NCBI GenBank assembly: GCA_001673575.1
Contig: LZME01000079.1
Span: forward strand, 1 to 60,655
Reading direction: 5' to 3'
Length of the DNA stretch: 60,655 nt
From: Mycolicibacter heraklionensis
Lineage (GTDB): Bacteria > Actinomycetota > Actinomycetes > Mycobacteriales > Mycobacteriaceae
The notes under the pieces were generated by a model that ran no database searches, was not told where the DNA came from, and saw only the letters and a program-made list of their open reading frames with translations. Position numbers and translations under genes: made by a program. Positions within the stretch are counted from its first letter, which is position 1. Each line of letters opens with the position of its first letter. Shown piece by piece: positions 46,861 to 55,545 of the stretch.

Positions 46861-47631
46861 TCAGGCGTTGTCCTGCAAGCGCCCCTCTTGCTCATGGCTC
46901 GCCTTCCGATACTGCCGCAGCTCGGCACGCACCGCCGCATCCAACGCCCGGTCCAGACTGGCGTGCGCCGTCCTTCGTGCCACCCTGCGCATGGCGTCGA
47001 CCAGATCCGCAGCCCAGGCGAGTTCCTCGTCATTGGTCGGCAACCACCCGGGCCCGCGCTGGCGGACCACCTCGGCATGTCCGCTGCGGGTCAGAAGTTC
47101 GGCCGCGTCGTCCAACTTCTGGTCGACGGCGGTCACGGTCTCCAGCATCGCCGCCAGGGGCATCCCCCGCGACATCAGCGTGGCCAGATCGTCGATCTGG
47201 TCGGTGTCGGTCACCCGGTAGACGTCGTCGGCCTCGGTCGGCTCGATGACTCCACTGGTGGTCAGGCGCCGCAGCAGGGAGTCGTCTAACCGGCCCAGCC
47301 GCGCCTCCAACTGTTCGCGCGTCATGGTCTGCGACACCGGGCGTGACCATGGCGCGGTCACCAACTCTCCCAGATCAGCCAGATCCAGGACCTCGACCAA
47401 GGCTTCGCCGCGCTGCAGCCCGGTCAGGAACTTCAGGATGTGTTTGACGGTGAATCCCTCGCCGAGCAAACGGATGATCGCCTGCAACTGCTTCAAGTGC
47501 CGGTCGGTGTAGATCGCGACCCGGCCCCGGCGCTGGGGCCGGGGCAACAGACCGCTCTCCTGGTACACCCGGACGTTGCGAGTGGTGGTCCCAGCCTGTC
47601 TCGCAAGATCGTCGATCCGGTACTCGGTCAC
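46861..47631 (-). CDS. MerR-family transcriptional regulator with long C-terminal domain
   Basis: 256 residues. The MerR winged helix lies at 1-70 (YRIDDLARQAGTTTRNVRVY, RRGRVAIYTDRHLKQLQAII). The remaining ~180 residues form a helical domain, longer than the ~130-residue metal or redox MerR proteins and without an obvious cysteine cluster, so an organic ligand is more likely. It lies inside the operon: 9 bp after the BVMO gene and 18 bp before the SnoaL-like gene. It is the probable regulator of the cluster. Confidence 0.87.
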   Translation of the reverse strand: MTEYRIDDLARQAGTTTRNVRVYQESGLLPRPQRRGRVAIYTDRHLKQLQAIIRLLGEGFTVKHILKFLTGLQRGEALVEVLDLADLGELVTAPWSRPVSQTMTREQLEARLGRLDDSLLRRLTTSGVIEPTEADDVYRVTDTDQIDDLATLMSRGMPLAAMLETVTAVDQKLDDAAELLTRSGHAEVVRQRGPGWLPTNDEELAWAADLVDAMRRVARRTAHASLDRALDAAVRAELRQYRKASHEQEGRLQDNA

Positions 47632-47640
47632 TATGACATC

Positions 47641-49125
47641 CTAGGCAGTCAGGACCGGGTCACTGCTTGTCGTCGCGGCGGTGATCTTGAAGTCTTCCAG
47701 GTCCAACGTCTTGAGTTGGTTGACGAATTGTGTGGCGAAACCCGGGAACATCGTGGCGTTGAAGCCGTCCTCGGTCAGATACCAGCTCTGGCATCCGGAG
47801 TTCCACGTGGTGGTCTTCAGGCGCCGCTGGATGTCCTGGTTGTAGCGGTCCTGCACCTCGGGCCGTACATCGAGCGATTTCCATTCGTACTGCAGCAGTT
47901 TCGAGATTGCGCCGACGATGTAGTCGATCTGCGCCTCCATGTAGACCAGGGCGGAGCTGTGGCCGGGGCCGGAGTTCGGCCCGAAGGTGAAGAACAGATT
48001 CGGATAGCCCGATACCGCGACACTGCGGTAGGCGTAGGCACCCCTGCTCCACTCCGACGCCAGGTCGCGGCCATCGATTCCGGTGATCGGGATCGGGGTG
48101 CCGGCTTTGGACACCTCGAAGCCGGTGGCGAAAACGATGGCGTCGAACTGGTGCTCGATGCCTTCGACGGTGCGAATTCCCTTGGGTGACAACCGGGCGA
48201 TGGGCCAGGTGACCAGCTTGCAGTTGTCCTTCTGCAGCGCCGGGTAGTAATCACTGGTCATCAGCAGGCGCTTGCAGCCCGCGGAGAAGTCCGGTGTGAG
48301 CTGTCGGCGCAACCACGGATCCTTGACCTGCGCGCGCAGGTTCGCCAGACTCAGGGCTTCCACCAGCCGGGTGAAGGGGCTGTCCCACACCACGCCGACC
48401 GCGACGGACTCGTGGCCCCAGAACCAGGCGGACCGCATCAGCTTCTCGGCCAGCGGCACATCCTTGTAGATCTTCTTCAGCCAGCCACTGGTGGCCGTGT
48501 TGAGCCGCGGCAGCACCCATCCCGGGGTGCGCTGGAACACCTTGACCGACTCAGCCACCTTGACCAGTTCGGGGATGATCTGCACGCCGCTGGCACCGGT
48601 GCCGACCACGGCCACCTTCTTGCCGGTGAAGTCGTAGTCGTGGTCCCAGCGGGCGCTGTGGATCTTGTGCCCCTCGTAGTCCTCGATGCCGGGGATGTTC
48701 GGGAAGCTGGCATTAGCCAGCGGCCCGGAGGCGACGATGACAGACTTGGCGCGCACGGCTTCCCGGCCATCCAGGTCGATGGTCCACTCGCCGGCTTCCG
48801 CGTCGTAGCTGATCCCGGAGACGTTGTGCTCGAACCGGATATACGGTGCGATTCCGAAGGATTCGACCATGGTGTCGATGTAGTCGAGGATCTCGGCGCT
48901 GCCTGAGTAGGTGTGCGACCAGTCGGGGTTGGGGGCGAAGCTGTAGGAGTACAGCCGCGACGGGATGTCGCAGGCCGCGCCGGGGTAAGTGTTGTCGCGC
49001 CAGGTTCCGCCGACCCGCGAGCCCCGTTCGAAGAGGACGAAGTCGGTGATTCCCTGGTCTTTGAGGCGGATGGCGGCACCGATGCCGGCGAAGCCGGCGC
49101 CGATGATGGCTGTTGAGATAGTCAC
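47641..49125 (-). CDS. Flavin-containing Baeyer-Villiger-type monooxygenase (MymA/EthA-like)
   Basis: 494 residues, the same size as M. tuberculosis MymA (Rv3083, about 495). FAD motif GAGFAG (9-14), BVMO fingerprint Y150-x-G-x3-H156-x3-W160-D, NADPH motif GTGASG (175-180), and ATGFEVSK later. These enzymes insert oxygen next to a carbonyl or oxidise sulfur/nitrogen, using NADPH and O2. Neighbours SDR and alpha/beta hydrolase also parallel SadH and LipR of the mymA operon. It is 18 bp downstream of the diiron gene. Confidence 0.9.
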   Translation of the reverse strand: MTISTAIIGAGFAGIGAAIRLKDQGITDFVLFERGSRVGGTWRDNTYPGAACDIPSRLYSYSFAPNPDWSHTYSGSAEILDYIDTMVESFGIAPYIRFEHNVSGISYDAEAGEWTIDLDGREAVRAKSVIVASGPLANASFPNIPGIEDYEGHKIHSARWDHDYDFTGKKVAVVGTGASGVQIIPELVKVAESVKVFQRTPGWVLPRLNTATSGWLKKIYKDVPLAEKLMRSAWFWGHESVAVGVVWDSPFTRLVEALSLANLRAQVKDPWLRRQLTPDFSAGCKRLLMTSDYYPALQKDNCKLVTWPIARLSPKGIRTVEGIEHQFDAIVFATGFEVSKAGTPIPITGIDGRDLASEWSRGAYAYRSVAVSGYPNLFFTFGPNSGPGHSSALVYMEAQIDYIVGAISKLLQYEWKSLDVRPEVQDRYNQDIQRRLKTTTWNSGCQSWYLTEDGFNATMFPGFATQFVNQLKTLDLEDFKITAATTSSDPVLTA

Positions 49126-49143
49126 AGTGATCGTTCCTCTTAC

Positions 49144-50064
49144 TTACGCGACCGGCTCGTAGGTCAGTTCCTGCGACCAGGTTGGGGTGTTGTGCACCAG
49201 CCCGGGCGGGATGACGCCGGTGATCTTGACCAGGGAGTCGGCCAGCCAGTGGTACTTCGAGCTGCGGTCGATCACCTTCTTGCCGTGCCAGGAGATGAAC
49301 TGGTACATCGGCACCCGGCGAGCGAAGGCGCTTCGTTCGCCGACGCTTTGAAAGCGGCGCATCGCTTGGTAGAGGCGTTCTTCGTTGACCCCCATCGCCA
49401 CGATGTTGTCGCGCATCTTGTTCAGCAGCGGGAAATAGCTCAACGTGCCGATCAGCAGCGCCGGGTTCATCCAGCTGCCCACCAACTCGACGGCCAGCTT
49501 CCGCATGCTGGCGTGGCCCAGAATGTCCATCACCTCGAAGTCGACCGCCAGGTGACGCGATTCGTCGGAGTTGATTCGCTTGAAGACCTCTTGGGCCACC
49601 GGGTCTTTGACCTCGTCGGTGATGAACTTGATCAGCGCGCCGTCCAGGGCAACCTCCAGCATGGGGATGACGGTGCCCAGGATCGACAGCGACATGCCGT
49701 CGGAGAACTTGTCCAGCCAGGTGATAACCAGCTGGACGTTGACGCTCGGAGCCGGAATCTCGTCGTCTTCGAGCATCCCCCAGCGCCGCATCAATGCGAG
49801 CTCGGCGTTCGCGTGCTTCTGCTCCTCGGCGTGGAAGTGCTCGTAGATGCTCTTCAGCGTTGGCGTCGGCGCCTTCTTGGCGAGCGCCGCGAAACCGCGT
49901 GCACCGACGTTCTCGATCCACATCAGGTCGGTCATGAACGGCTTGAGCTTGGCCCACAGCTCTGGCTCGATCAGCTCGGCTCCGGGGGCGTCCCAGTCGA
50001 TGTCGACCAACGCCCACTGCTTGTCCTTGATCTTCTGCAGCATGTCATCGAGGTTCATCGCCAT
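49144..50064 (-). CDS. Ferritin-like diiron enzyme
   Basis: 306 residues. A four-helix-bundle iron site can be read directly: Glu51, Glu81-x2-His84, Glu137 and Glu168-x2-His171, the full ligand set of diiron carboxylate proteins. The region after residue 200 (WMNPALLIGTLSYFPLLNKM, WHGKKVIDRSSKYHWL) is family-specific. Candidate roles are an O2-dependent hydroxylase, desaturase or N-oxygenase. It lies between SDR and BVMO genes with 18-29 bp gaps. No such gene is recalled in the M. tuberculosis mymA operon, so this is a notable addition. AAGGA upstream supports the ATG at 50064. Confidence 0.82.
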   Translation of the reverse strand: MAMNLDDMLQKIKDKQWALVDIDWDAPGAELIEPELWAKLKPFMTDLMWIENVGARGFAALAKKAPTPTLKSIYEHFHAEEQKHANAELALMRRWGMLEDDEIPAPSVNVQLVITWLDKFSDGMSLSILGTVIPMLEVALDGALIKFITDEVKDPVAQEVFKRINSDESRHLAVDFEVMDILGHASMRKLAVELVGSWMNPALLIGTLSYFPLLNKMRDNIVAMGVNEERLYQAMRRFQSVGERSAFARRVPMYQFISWHGKKVIDRSSKYHWLADSLVKITGVIPPGLVHNTPTWSQELTYEPVA

Positions 50065-50093
50065 GACCGGCTGTATTCCTTTCGCGAGACGGG

Positions 50094-50951
50094 TCAGTTC
50101 TTGGGCAGGACGCGGCCGAGCAGGCCGGCGCCACGGGCGTACAGCGCGGGGAAATGTCGCTTCAGGTGCCAGATGACGGTGGCGTCGATCTGCGGCACCA
50201 CATACAGCCGGCCGCTGTCGTGCGCGTCGAGCGTGCGCGCCGCGACACTGTCGGCGGACAATCCGGTCCAGCGGGCCAGTTGCTGGCTCAGGCTCATCGA
50301 GCCCGGGGTGATCCGGCCGTCGGTGAAGACGTTGGTCTTGACGAACGTCGGGCAGAGCACGGTGACGGCGATGTCCGTGCCGTCGAGCTCAGCGGCCAGG
50401 GTCTCGGACAGCGACATCACCCCGGCTTTCGACACGTTGTATGCCGCCATCGAAGGGGCGGCAGCGAATCCGGCCGCTGACGCCACGTTGATGATTCCGC
50501 CGCGACCGGCCTCGCGCAGCAGCGGGGTGAACACCTCGCAGCCGTAGACCACGCCCCACAGGTTGATGCCAAGGGCCCAGCCCCAGTCCTCGAATCCGAT
50601 GTCGCCCACGGGCTTTCCCCCGATGCCGACGCCGGCATTGTTGATGACCAGGGTCGGCGCACCGCCGAATATCCCCCGCGCCTGCTCAGCCAGCCGCTCG
50701 ACGGCGGCGCGGTCGGAGACGTCGCACTGCACCGCGTGTCCGGTACCGGTGGGCAGCTGCTCGATCAGCGCCACCGTTTCGGCCGCGCGTGCTTCGTCGA
50801 TGTCCGCGCAGATGACCTCGCCGCCGCGGCGAGCCAGCTCCAGGGCGAACGACCGCCCGATGCCACTGCCGGCGCCGGTGACCACGGCCTTGGCATTGGC
50901 GGTCCGTCGATCATTGCGGAACAGGGAAAGCACCGTGTCGAGTCCGAACAT
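50094..50951 (-). CDS. Short-chain dehydrogenase (SadH-like)
   Basis: 285 residues. SDR motifs: TGAGSGIG (25-32), NNAG (104-107), Ser158, Tyr171 and Lys175 (YNVSK). The C-terminal extension (IWHLKRHFPALYARGAGLLG) looks amphipathic and may attach to the membrane, as in SadH-type SDRs. The ATG at 50951 shares one base with the stop of the upstream hydrolase (TGATG). It probably oxidises or reduces the alcohol/ketone between esterase and BVMO steps. Confidence 0.87.
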   Translation of the reverse strand: MFGLDTVLSLFRNDRRTANAKAVVTGAGSGIGRSFALELARRGGEVICADIDEARAAETVALIEQLPTGTGHAVQCDVSDRAAVERLAEQARGIFGGAPTLVINNAGVGIGGKPVGDIGFEDWGWALGINLWGVVYGCEVFTPLLREAGRGGIINVASAAGFAAAPSMAAYNVSKAGVMSLSETLAAELDGTDIAVTVLCPTFVKTNVFTDGRITPGSMSLSQQLARWTGLSADSVAARTLDAHDSGRLYVVPQIDATVIWHLKRHFPALYARGAGLLGRVLPKN

Positions 50952-51943
50952 CAGCGTGCCGCCCCGAGCTCGTCGGATCGCTGGTCGGCGTAGACGCCGG
51001 CGACGAAGGCCGCCACGCGGCGCAACGCGGGCTTGGCCTCCGGGGCCAGCCGCGGCAGGGCCTGGAAGACATGCACCATTCCCGGCCACACCTCCAAGGT
51101 GCTGACTCCGCCGTTCCGGCGGATCTCGGCGTCCAGGTAGCGCGAGTCGGCGCTGAGGATCTCGAAGCCACCCACCTGTGTGAACACCGGCGGCAGCCGA
51201 TCCGCCCGGCCGAAATCGAGCCGAAGACGGACATTGTCGGGGTCTTGGCCCCGCACGTAGAGCTCCACCAGCCGGCGCGCCGAGGCCGCCGACACCGCGG
51301 GGTCACGCCGCACCTTCTCCTGCTGCTCGGCCAGGTTCAGCGTGAGGTCGATCAACGGCGAGAACAGCACCACCCCGGCCGGCCGAAACGCCGGCTCGTC
51401 GGCATGAGCGAGCAACATGTCGCAGGTCAGGTGACCGCCGGCGGAGTCCGCACCGATCACGACCTCGGCGGCGGCGTACCCCTGGGCCAGCAACCACCGG
51501 TAGCCGGCTTCCACATCATCGGCGGCCGACGGGAACGGGTGCTCGGGGGCCAGGCGGTAGTCCACCGAGAACATCGGCAGGCCGGTTGCCTCCGAGAGCC
51601 TGGCGACCAGCTTGCGGTGGGTCCGCGTCGAGCACAACACGTATCCGCTGCCGTGCACGTAGTAGCCCGCCCGCCGGCCGAACTCAACTCCGGGCCCGAG
51701 CACCCATTCGCCGCGCACCCCTGCCTCGCGCACCGGAATGACCCTGGTTCCGGCCGGCGTCGAGCCGAGCGTTCCCATGATGGTGGCGATCAGACCGCGC
51801 GCGAACGCGATACCCGGTCGATTCATCGGAATCATGTTGTTGAGAACGTGCAACGTCCAGCGCGTGGACGCGCCGGTCACCACGGCACGCAGCGATGCGC
51901 GCGTGGGAACTGGCGGCAGGGGCAAGCCATCGGGTTCCGTCAC
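50951..51943 (-). CDS. Alpha/beta hydrolase, HSL/LipR-like esterase
   Basis: 330 residues from the GTG at 51943. The oxyanion motif is HGSG (97-100, a variant of HGGG), the nucleophile Ser167 is in GADSAGG, with a late Asp (SADSRYLDAE) and His (WPGMVHVFQ), the hormone-sensitive-lipase pattern. It heads the minus-strand cluster. A GTG at 51952 is an alternative start. The chosen one lies about 7 bp from a possible -10 (TGTTGT, 51956-51951) with TTGACA 17 bp further up, fitting a leaderless mRNA whose promoter overlaps a 26-bp palindrome. Confidence 0.85.
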   Translation of the reverse strand: MTEPDGLPLPPVPTRASLRAVVTGASTRWTLHVLNNMIPMNRPGIAFARGLIATIMGTLGSTPAGTRVIPVREAGVRGEWVLGPGVEFGRRAGYYVHGSGYVLCSTRTHRKLVARLSEATGLPMFSVDYRLAPEHPFPSAADDVEAGYRWLLAQGYAAAEVVIGADSAGGHLTCDMLLAHADEPAFRPAGVVLFSPLIDLTLNLAEQQEKVRRDPAVSAASARRLVELYVRGQDPDNVRLRLDFGRADRLPPVFTQVGGFEILSADSRYLDAEIRRNGGVSTLEVWPGMVHVFQALPRLAPEAKPALRRVAAFVAGVYADQRSDELGAAR

Positions 51944-51962
51944 GGCACACACAACACCAGCG

Positions 51963-51988
51963 ATCGTGCCATTTGTCAATGGCACGAT
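51963..51988. promoter_or_regulatory. 26-bp perfect palindrome upstream of the esterase-SDR-diiron-BVMO operon
   Basis: ATCGTGCCATT (51963-51973) and AATGGCACGAT (51978-51988) are perfect complements around TGTC. The site covers a TTGACA-like -35 on the minus strand and lies 20 bp before the esterase start and 26 bp after the stop of the PLC gene. It could be the operator of the cluster regulator. A terminator role is less likely because no T tract follows on the minus strand. Confidence 0.55.
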
Positions 51989-52014
51989 TTGCGGTGTATA
52001 GGTGCCGGGCAGCC

Positions 52015-54087
52015 TTAGGACACCGTGACCGGGCCCAGCAGCTCGGGCACCTCCGTTTGATAGGGCGGCAGACTCGGGGTAGCCGGCCGCAGTTGGGTCG
52101 ACGGGGCCGGCGGTGGCGTTGATCCCATGCTCCAGTTGCCGTCGTTGCCGGCGGTGTAGGCCAGCCAGACCCGGTCGACGCCGGCCTGGGCCTTGGCTGC
52201 CTTGAGCAGTTCGTTCTGATACCCGGTCCGAGGTACGGCGAAGGCGCCCTGCCCGACGCACGCCAGGGCTCCACCGGCGAACTGGCCGGCGCCGGAGCTG
52301 ATATGCCAGCCGTCGGGCGCCTGGCAGGCGTAGCGCAGGAACTGGCCGCAAGCCTCGGCCTGGAAGCGACCGTCGCCGTTATGCACGGCGCACTGTTGGG
52401 TGGGGCTGGACAGCGGTTGACCGTAGGACCAGCTCCAGGCGAAGCCCGCCAGCTGGTCGGCGTGTGGGTCCACGAAGTTCGGGCCGGGCGCGTTGGCACC
52501 GCATTTCATCATCTCGTGGATATCGGCCGACGTCATCGGCTGGGCATTGCCGCCACCGGCGAGCACGTCGACCAGGGTGCTGGAGTCGAAGAACCGCGTG
52601 TACGAGCTCTCGTACTGCGCTCTGCTGAAGTGACAGTCGGGGTACTGGACGGTGACCGGCCTCCCCTTCTCCTCGACGTTGCTGTCGTTGAAGCCCAGCG
52701 CGTCCCACGCCGCATTGTGGCCACAACCGCTGTTGGTATAGAGCAGCACCTGTTTGCCGCTCGCGAGGATCTGGGCCATGCTCACGTCCCGCGGAATCGG
52801 CTGGGTCTCGCACGAGGAGCCGGGCTGCACCTGCGAGGGGCGGAACAACAGGTCACGCGCCGAGGTACTGCCCAGCGTGCTCTCGATAACCGCGGCCCCG
52901 GCCGGCAACGACTTGGTGATGTCGTCGACCGGGTCATCGAGCCGATTCTCGATGTAGAGAACGATCACCTGATCAGGGTGGGCGTCCAACCAGCGCCGTA
53001 TCTCCTGCAAGCCCGACGCCGCGGTCCGTTCAAAGGTGCAGCCCAGGTGGTTGTCGAAGCCGTGACACAGGATTGGGGCGTAGCCGCCGGGAGCACCCAG
53101 GCTGGGGTACCAGTGCAGATCGAGCTCGATGAACCGCATGTCCAAGTCGAGTTGGTCGACCAACGAGTACAGCTGGTCGGGATCCATGCCCGACAACGTC
53201 GGCGGGACATTGGCATTCGTGTAGTTGAACGAGTTGTGGGTGGCAGGTATCTGGGCCTCCCCCAGCGGCAGCGTCAGGTTCAGCCGGTACTGCTGCGCCA
53301 GCGCCTTGTGCACCGGCCCGGCCAAGTACGCCTGTACCGAGCGATTGCCGATGGGGCTGCCGTTGCGCAAGGCGCAATAGTCGATCGGGCCGTTGATCAC
53401 CCGGCACTGGCTGGCTACCAGCTGCGCCGCCGCATCAAGCGTCTTACAGGTCGCCGCCAGCTGACCGGTGGCGACATCGAAGCAGGCGCTGATCAGTCCG
53501 TGCTTGTTGCCGCCGAACCAACTGCACGCCTCGACGGAACCGACTGTGCTGCAGGCGTTCACCAGCGGGTCGGTGACGCTGCCGATCGCCGTACACACCG
53601 GGGTGAACGCCGGGCCTAGGTCGGTACAGGCGGTGGCCAGCGATGGCGGCGCGGAAGACGGCGACATCACCGTGATACCGACGGTCGCCGGCGTCGAGAC
53701 CCCCGAGCCGTCGGTGGTGGCGTAGCTGAAGGCATCGGTACCGACGAAACCGTTGGCCGGGGTGTAGGTAAACGTGGCGCCGGTGACCGTCACCGTGCCG
53801 TGCGCGGGTGGGGTGACGATGGCGAACTGCGTGGCCGGATTCGCCGGAACGGCAACCAGTCCCGCGCTGACCGGGGTGGCGGTGGTCGTCACGGCCACCA
53901 CGTTCTGCGGCTGAGCGCCCGCTGCCGACGCCACCCCGGGAAACCCCATCGCGGCCCCGGCGCCTCCGGAAAGTACCGACAGCACCGCGATTATCGCGGT
54001 CCAGCGCAGCCGGCGGGTGGCGAGCCTGGTCGTGGCAGGCCACCCGAAGTGGCGCCGAAAACGCTGAACTGTCGCCCCATCGACCAC
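52015..54087 (-). CDS. Secreted protein with Ig-like domain fused to PI-PLC-X-like catalytic domain
   Basis: 690 residues. N-terminal basic region and hydrophobic segment (AIIAVLSVLSGGAGAAMGF) form an export signal. Residues ~60-140 make a cadherin/Ig-like repeat (TPPAHGTVTVTGATFTYTPA, FVGTDAFSY). A Cys-rich spacer of ~100 residues follows. From ~275 the phosphatidylinositol-phospholipase-C-X fold begins: IPATHNSFN (first catalytic His), FIELDLHW, LCHG (second His), then RRWLDAHPDQVIVLYIENR. Pro-rich end. It could cleave glycerophosphoinositides outside the cell. It is transcribed toward the esterase cluster and separated from it by the palindrome. Confidence 0.8.
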   Translation of the reverse strand: MVDGATVQRFRRHFGWPATTRLATRRLRWTAIIAVLSVLSGGAGAAMGFPGVASAAGAQPQNVVAVTTTATPVSAGLVAVPANPATQFAIVTPPAHGTVTVTGATFTYTPANGFVGTDAFSYATTDGSGVSTPATVGITVMSPSSAPPSLATACTDLGPAFTPVCTAIGSVTDPLVNACSTVGSVEACSWFGGNKHGLISACFDVATGQLAATCKTLDAAAQLVASQCRVINGPIDYCALRNGSPIGNRSVQAYLAGPVHKALAQQYRLNLTLPLGEAQIPATHNSFNYTNANVPPTLSGMDPDQLYSLVDQLDLDMRFIELDLHWYPSLGAPGGYAPILCHGFDNHLGCTFERTAASGLQEIRRWLDAHPDQVIVLYIENRLDDPVDDITKSLPAGAAVIESTLGSTSARDLLFRPSQVQPGSSCETQPIPRDVSMAQILASGKQVLLYTNSGCGHNAAWDALGFNDSNVEEKGRPVTVQYPDCHFSRAQYESSYTRFFDSSTLVDVLAGGGNAQPMTSADIHEMMKCGANAPGPNFVDPHADQLAGFAWSWSYGQPLSSPTQQCAVHNGDGRFQAEACGQFLRYACQAPDGWHISSGAGQFAGGALACVGQGAFAVPRTGYQNELLKAAKAQAGVDRVWLAYTAGNDGNWSMGSTPPPAPSTQLRPATPSLPPYQTEVPELLGPVTVS

Positions 54088-54269
54088 AGGCCAAACTCCT
54101 CACGGTTACGACCCCCGGACCCCTCAGGCAACTTCCGTAACAATGGGCAACAAAAATCACAGTGGTAACACGACACGATCACAGATCGAACTCAATGAAT
54201 TCTTCGGATTAACTTGGCTTGCACTCACGTCAGCTCCGCACCGTTCGATGCCGGGCGCCTGCCGCCGGC

Positions 54270-55160
54270 TCAGAAGTCAGCCAGTAGAGCGCTCGGCTCT
54301 CCCGAGTCCCCCAAGTGGAAGTCGCCGAGGTCCGACGGCAGCGAAGCATCGATCGGCGAGTACGAAGCACCGATCGACTCGGCGACAGCGCGCGGCAGAT
54401 AGTTCACCACGGCATCGACGAAACCCGTTTGGTTCACATCCTCGAAGGGCGCCAGCAGGCCGGCCAGGCCCGGGGCTTCGCTGTTGAGATAGGCGTTGAG
54501 GAGGTCGGCCGGCGCGCCGATCAGCCCGAACAGCGCACCGGTGATGTCGCCGGCCGACAGGTCGTCCACGAAATTGCGGGCGAGCGTCTCGAATTCGGCG
54601 ATGACGGCCTGCAGGGAGCTGAGCGCTGCAAGTCCGACCGGCACCTGCACTGCGTGCAGTGTGGCCATGGCCGCGTTCACGATGTTGCCGACGATGTCGA
54701 TGGGAATCGCCACTAGGCGGTCCACCAGCCCCAGGACCGGAAAGGCGCTAACCACGATGCTGATCGCCTGCCCCACCGCCGCGGTGATCTCGCTCGACGA
54801 GATGGCGCTGAACAGGGTGTCGAGTTGGTCGGGCAGATTGATCAGCCCGTCGACGAATGACTGGGCGGTGGCCCCGAATGCCTCGAAAGTCCGCTGCGCG
54901 TAGTCAAACCCGTTGGTGGCCAGTTGGACCATGATGGGCAGCGGGTCTTCCAGCCAGTGCGCGCCGATGGTGCCCAGATTGCTGAAGGTATTGGTGATCA
55001 GGTCCACATACGGGTCGAACGGACTGGCCGTCAGCTCGACTGCGCGGGCGACGACGGCAGGGGGCGGCGCCACCGACGGCGTCGCGATCAGGGCACCCGC
55101 GGCCAGTGCTGCGATGCCGAAGGCGGCCCGGGAGTGACTGACTGATCCCACAACACTCAT
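54270..55160 (-). CDS. Uncharacterised exported mycobacterial protein
   Basis: 296 residues. Signal-like start (AAFGIAALAAGALIATPSVA) then a helical, Ala/Leu/Val-rich body without cysteines: ASPFDPYVDLITNTFSNLGT, WLEDPLPIMVQLATNGFDYA, and repeated LP.QLD/IPIDIVGNIVNAA-like amphipathic helices. This pattern is found in several mycobacterium-specific secreted proteins related to non-repeat parts of PE/PPE-associated genes, but I cannot name a family. It stands alone with 182 bp and 385 bp of non-coding sequence on either side. Start uncertain because no ribosome site is evident. Confidence 0.65.
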   Translation of the reverse strand: MSVVGSVSHSRAAFGIAALAAGALIATPSVAPPPAVVARAVELTASPFDPYVDLITNTFSNLGTIGAHWLEDPLPIMVQLATNGFDYAQRTFEAFGATAQSFVDGLINLPDQLDTLFSAISSSEITAAVGQAISIVVSAFPVLGLVDRLVAIPIDIVGNIVNAAMATLHAVQVPVGLAALSSLQAVIAEFETLARNFVDDLSAGDITGALFGLIGAPADLLNAYLNSEAPGLAGLLAPFEDVNQTGFVDAVVNYLPRAVAESIGASYSPIDASLPSDLGDFHLGDSGEPSALLADF

Positions 55161-55545
55161 TTCATGACAGGAGCCACTACGGTAACTCTGGGCACGCTGG
55201 TCAACCCTGGAATTGGCGATTTTTAAGCAGGCCGCCTGCAGGGCAAACAGCGATCCGTAGGCCGGCCATCGCTTCGCTAAGTCGCCAAGGACGGACCTAA
55301 GTCTTCTTATGCCAGCCCGCAGCCTCCTTTAGCACATCAGCAGGCCGGACGTTAAGGATTTGATTCAGCGGATCTGTCAAATTCCAAGACGAAAATTGAC
55401 GCCAGTTGCAACAATCCTGTCAGTTGCCAACTGGCGGCACAGCGTACGGTCCGACATCTGCTGGGGATATGTCGGGCAACGTAATCGCTTGCCGTGCAAC
55501 CAACTTGGCGACACCACCAGTTATCGCTCCGAACAAGGGGGTTCG
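55161..55545. other. 385-bp non-coding region with lower G+C
   Basis: No convincing gene. The region separates the divergent exported protein and PE-PPE esterase and presumably carries both promoters. It contains the inverted repeat GCCAGTTG (55401-55408) / CAACTGGC (55428-55435) and an AAGGGGG ribosome site at its right end. An open frame from 55360 reaches the PE-PPE start but encodes no recognisable protein before the signal peptide at 55546. Confidence 0.6.

Noticed and set aside
55360..55545. Longer N-terminus of the PE-PPE protein from an in-frame start at 55360
   Set aside because: It would place about 60 unrelated residues before a textbook signal peptide; the ATG at 55546 has a good ribosome site.
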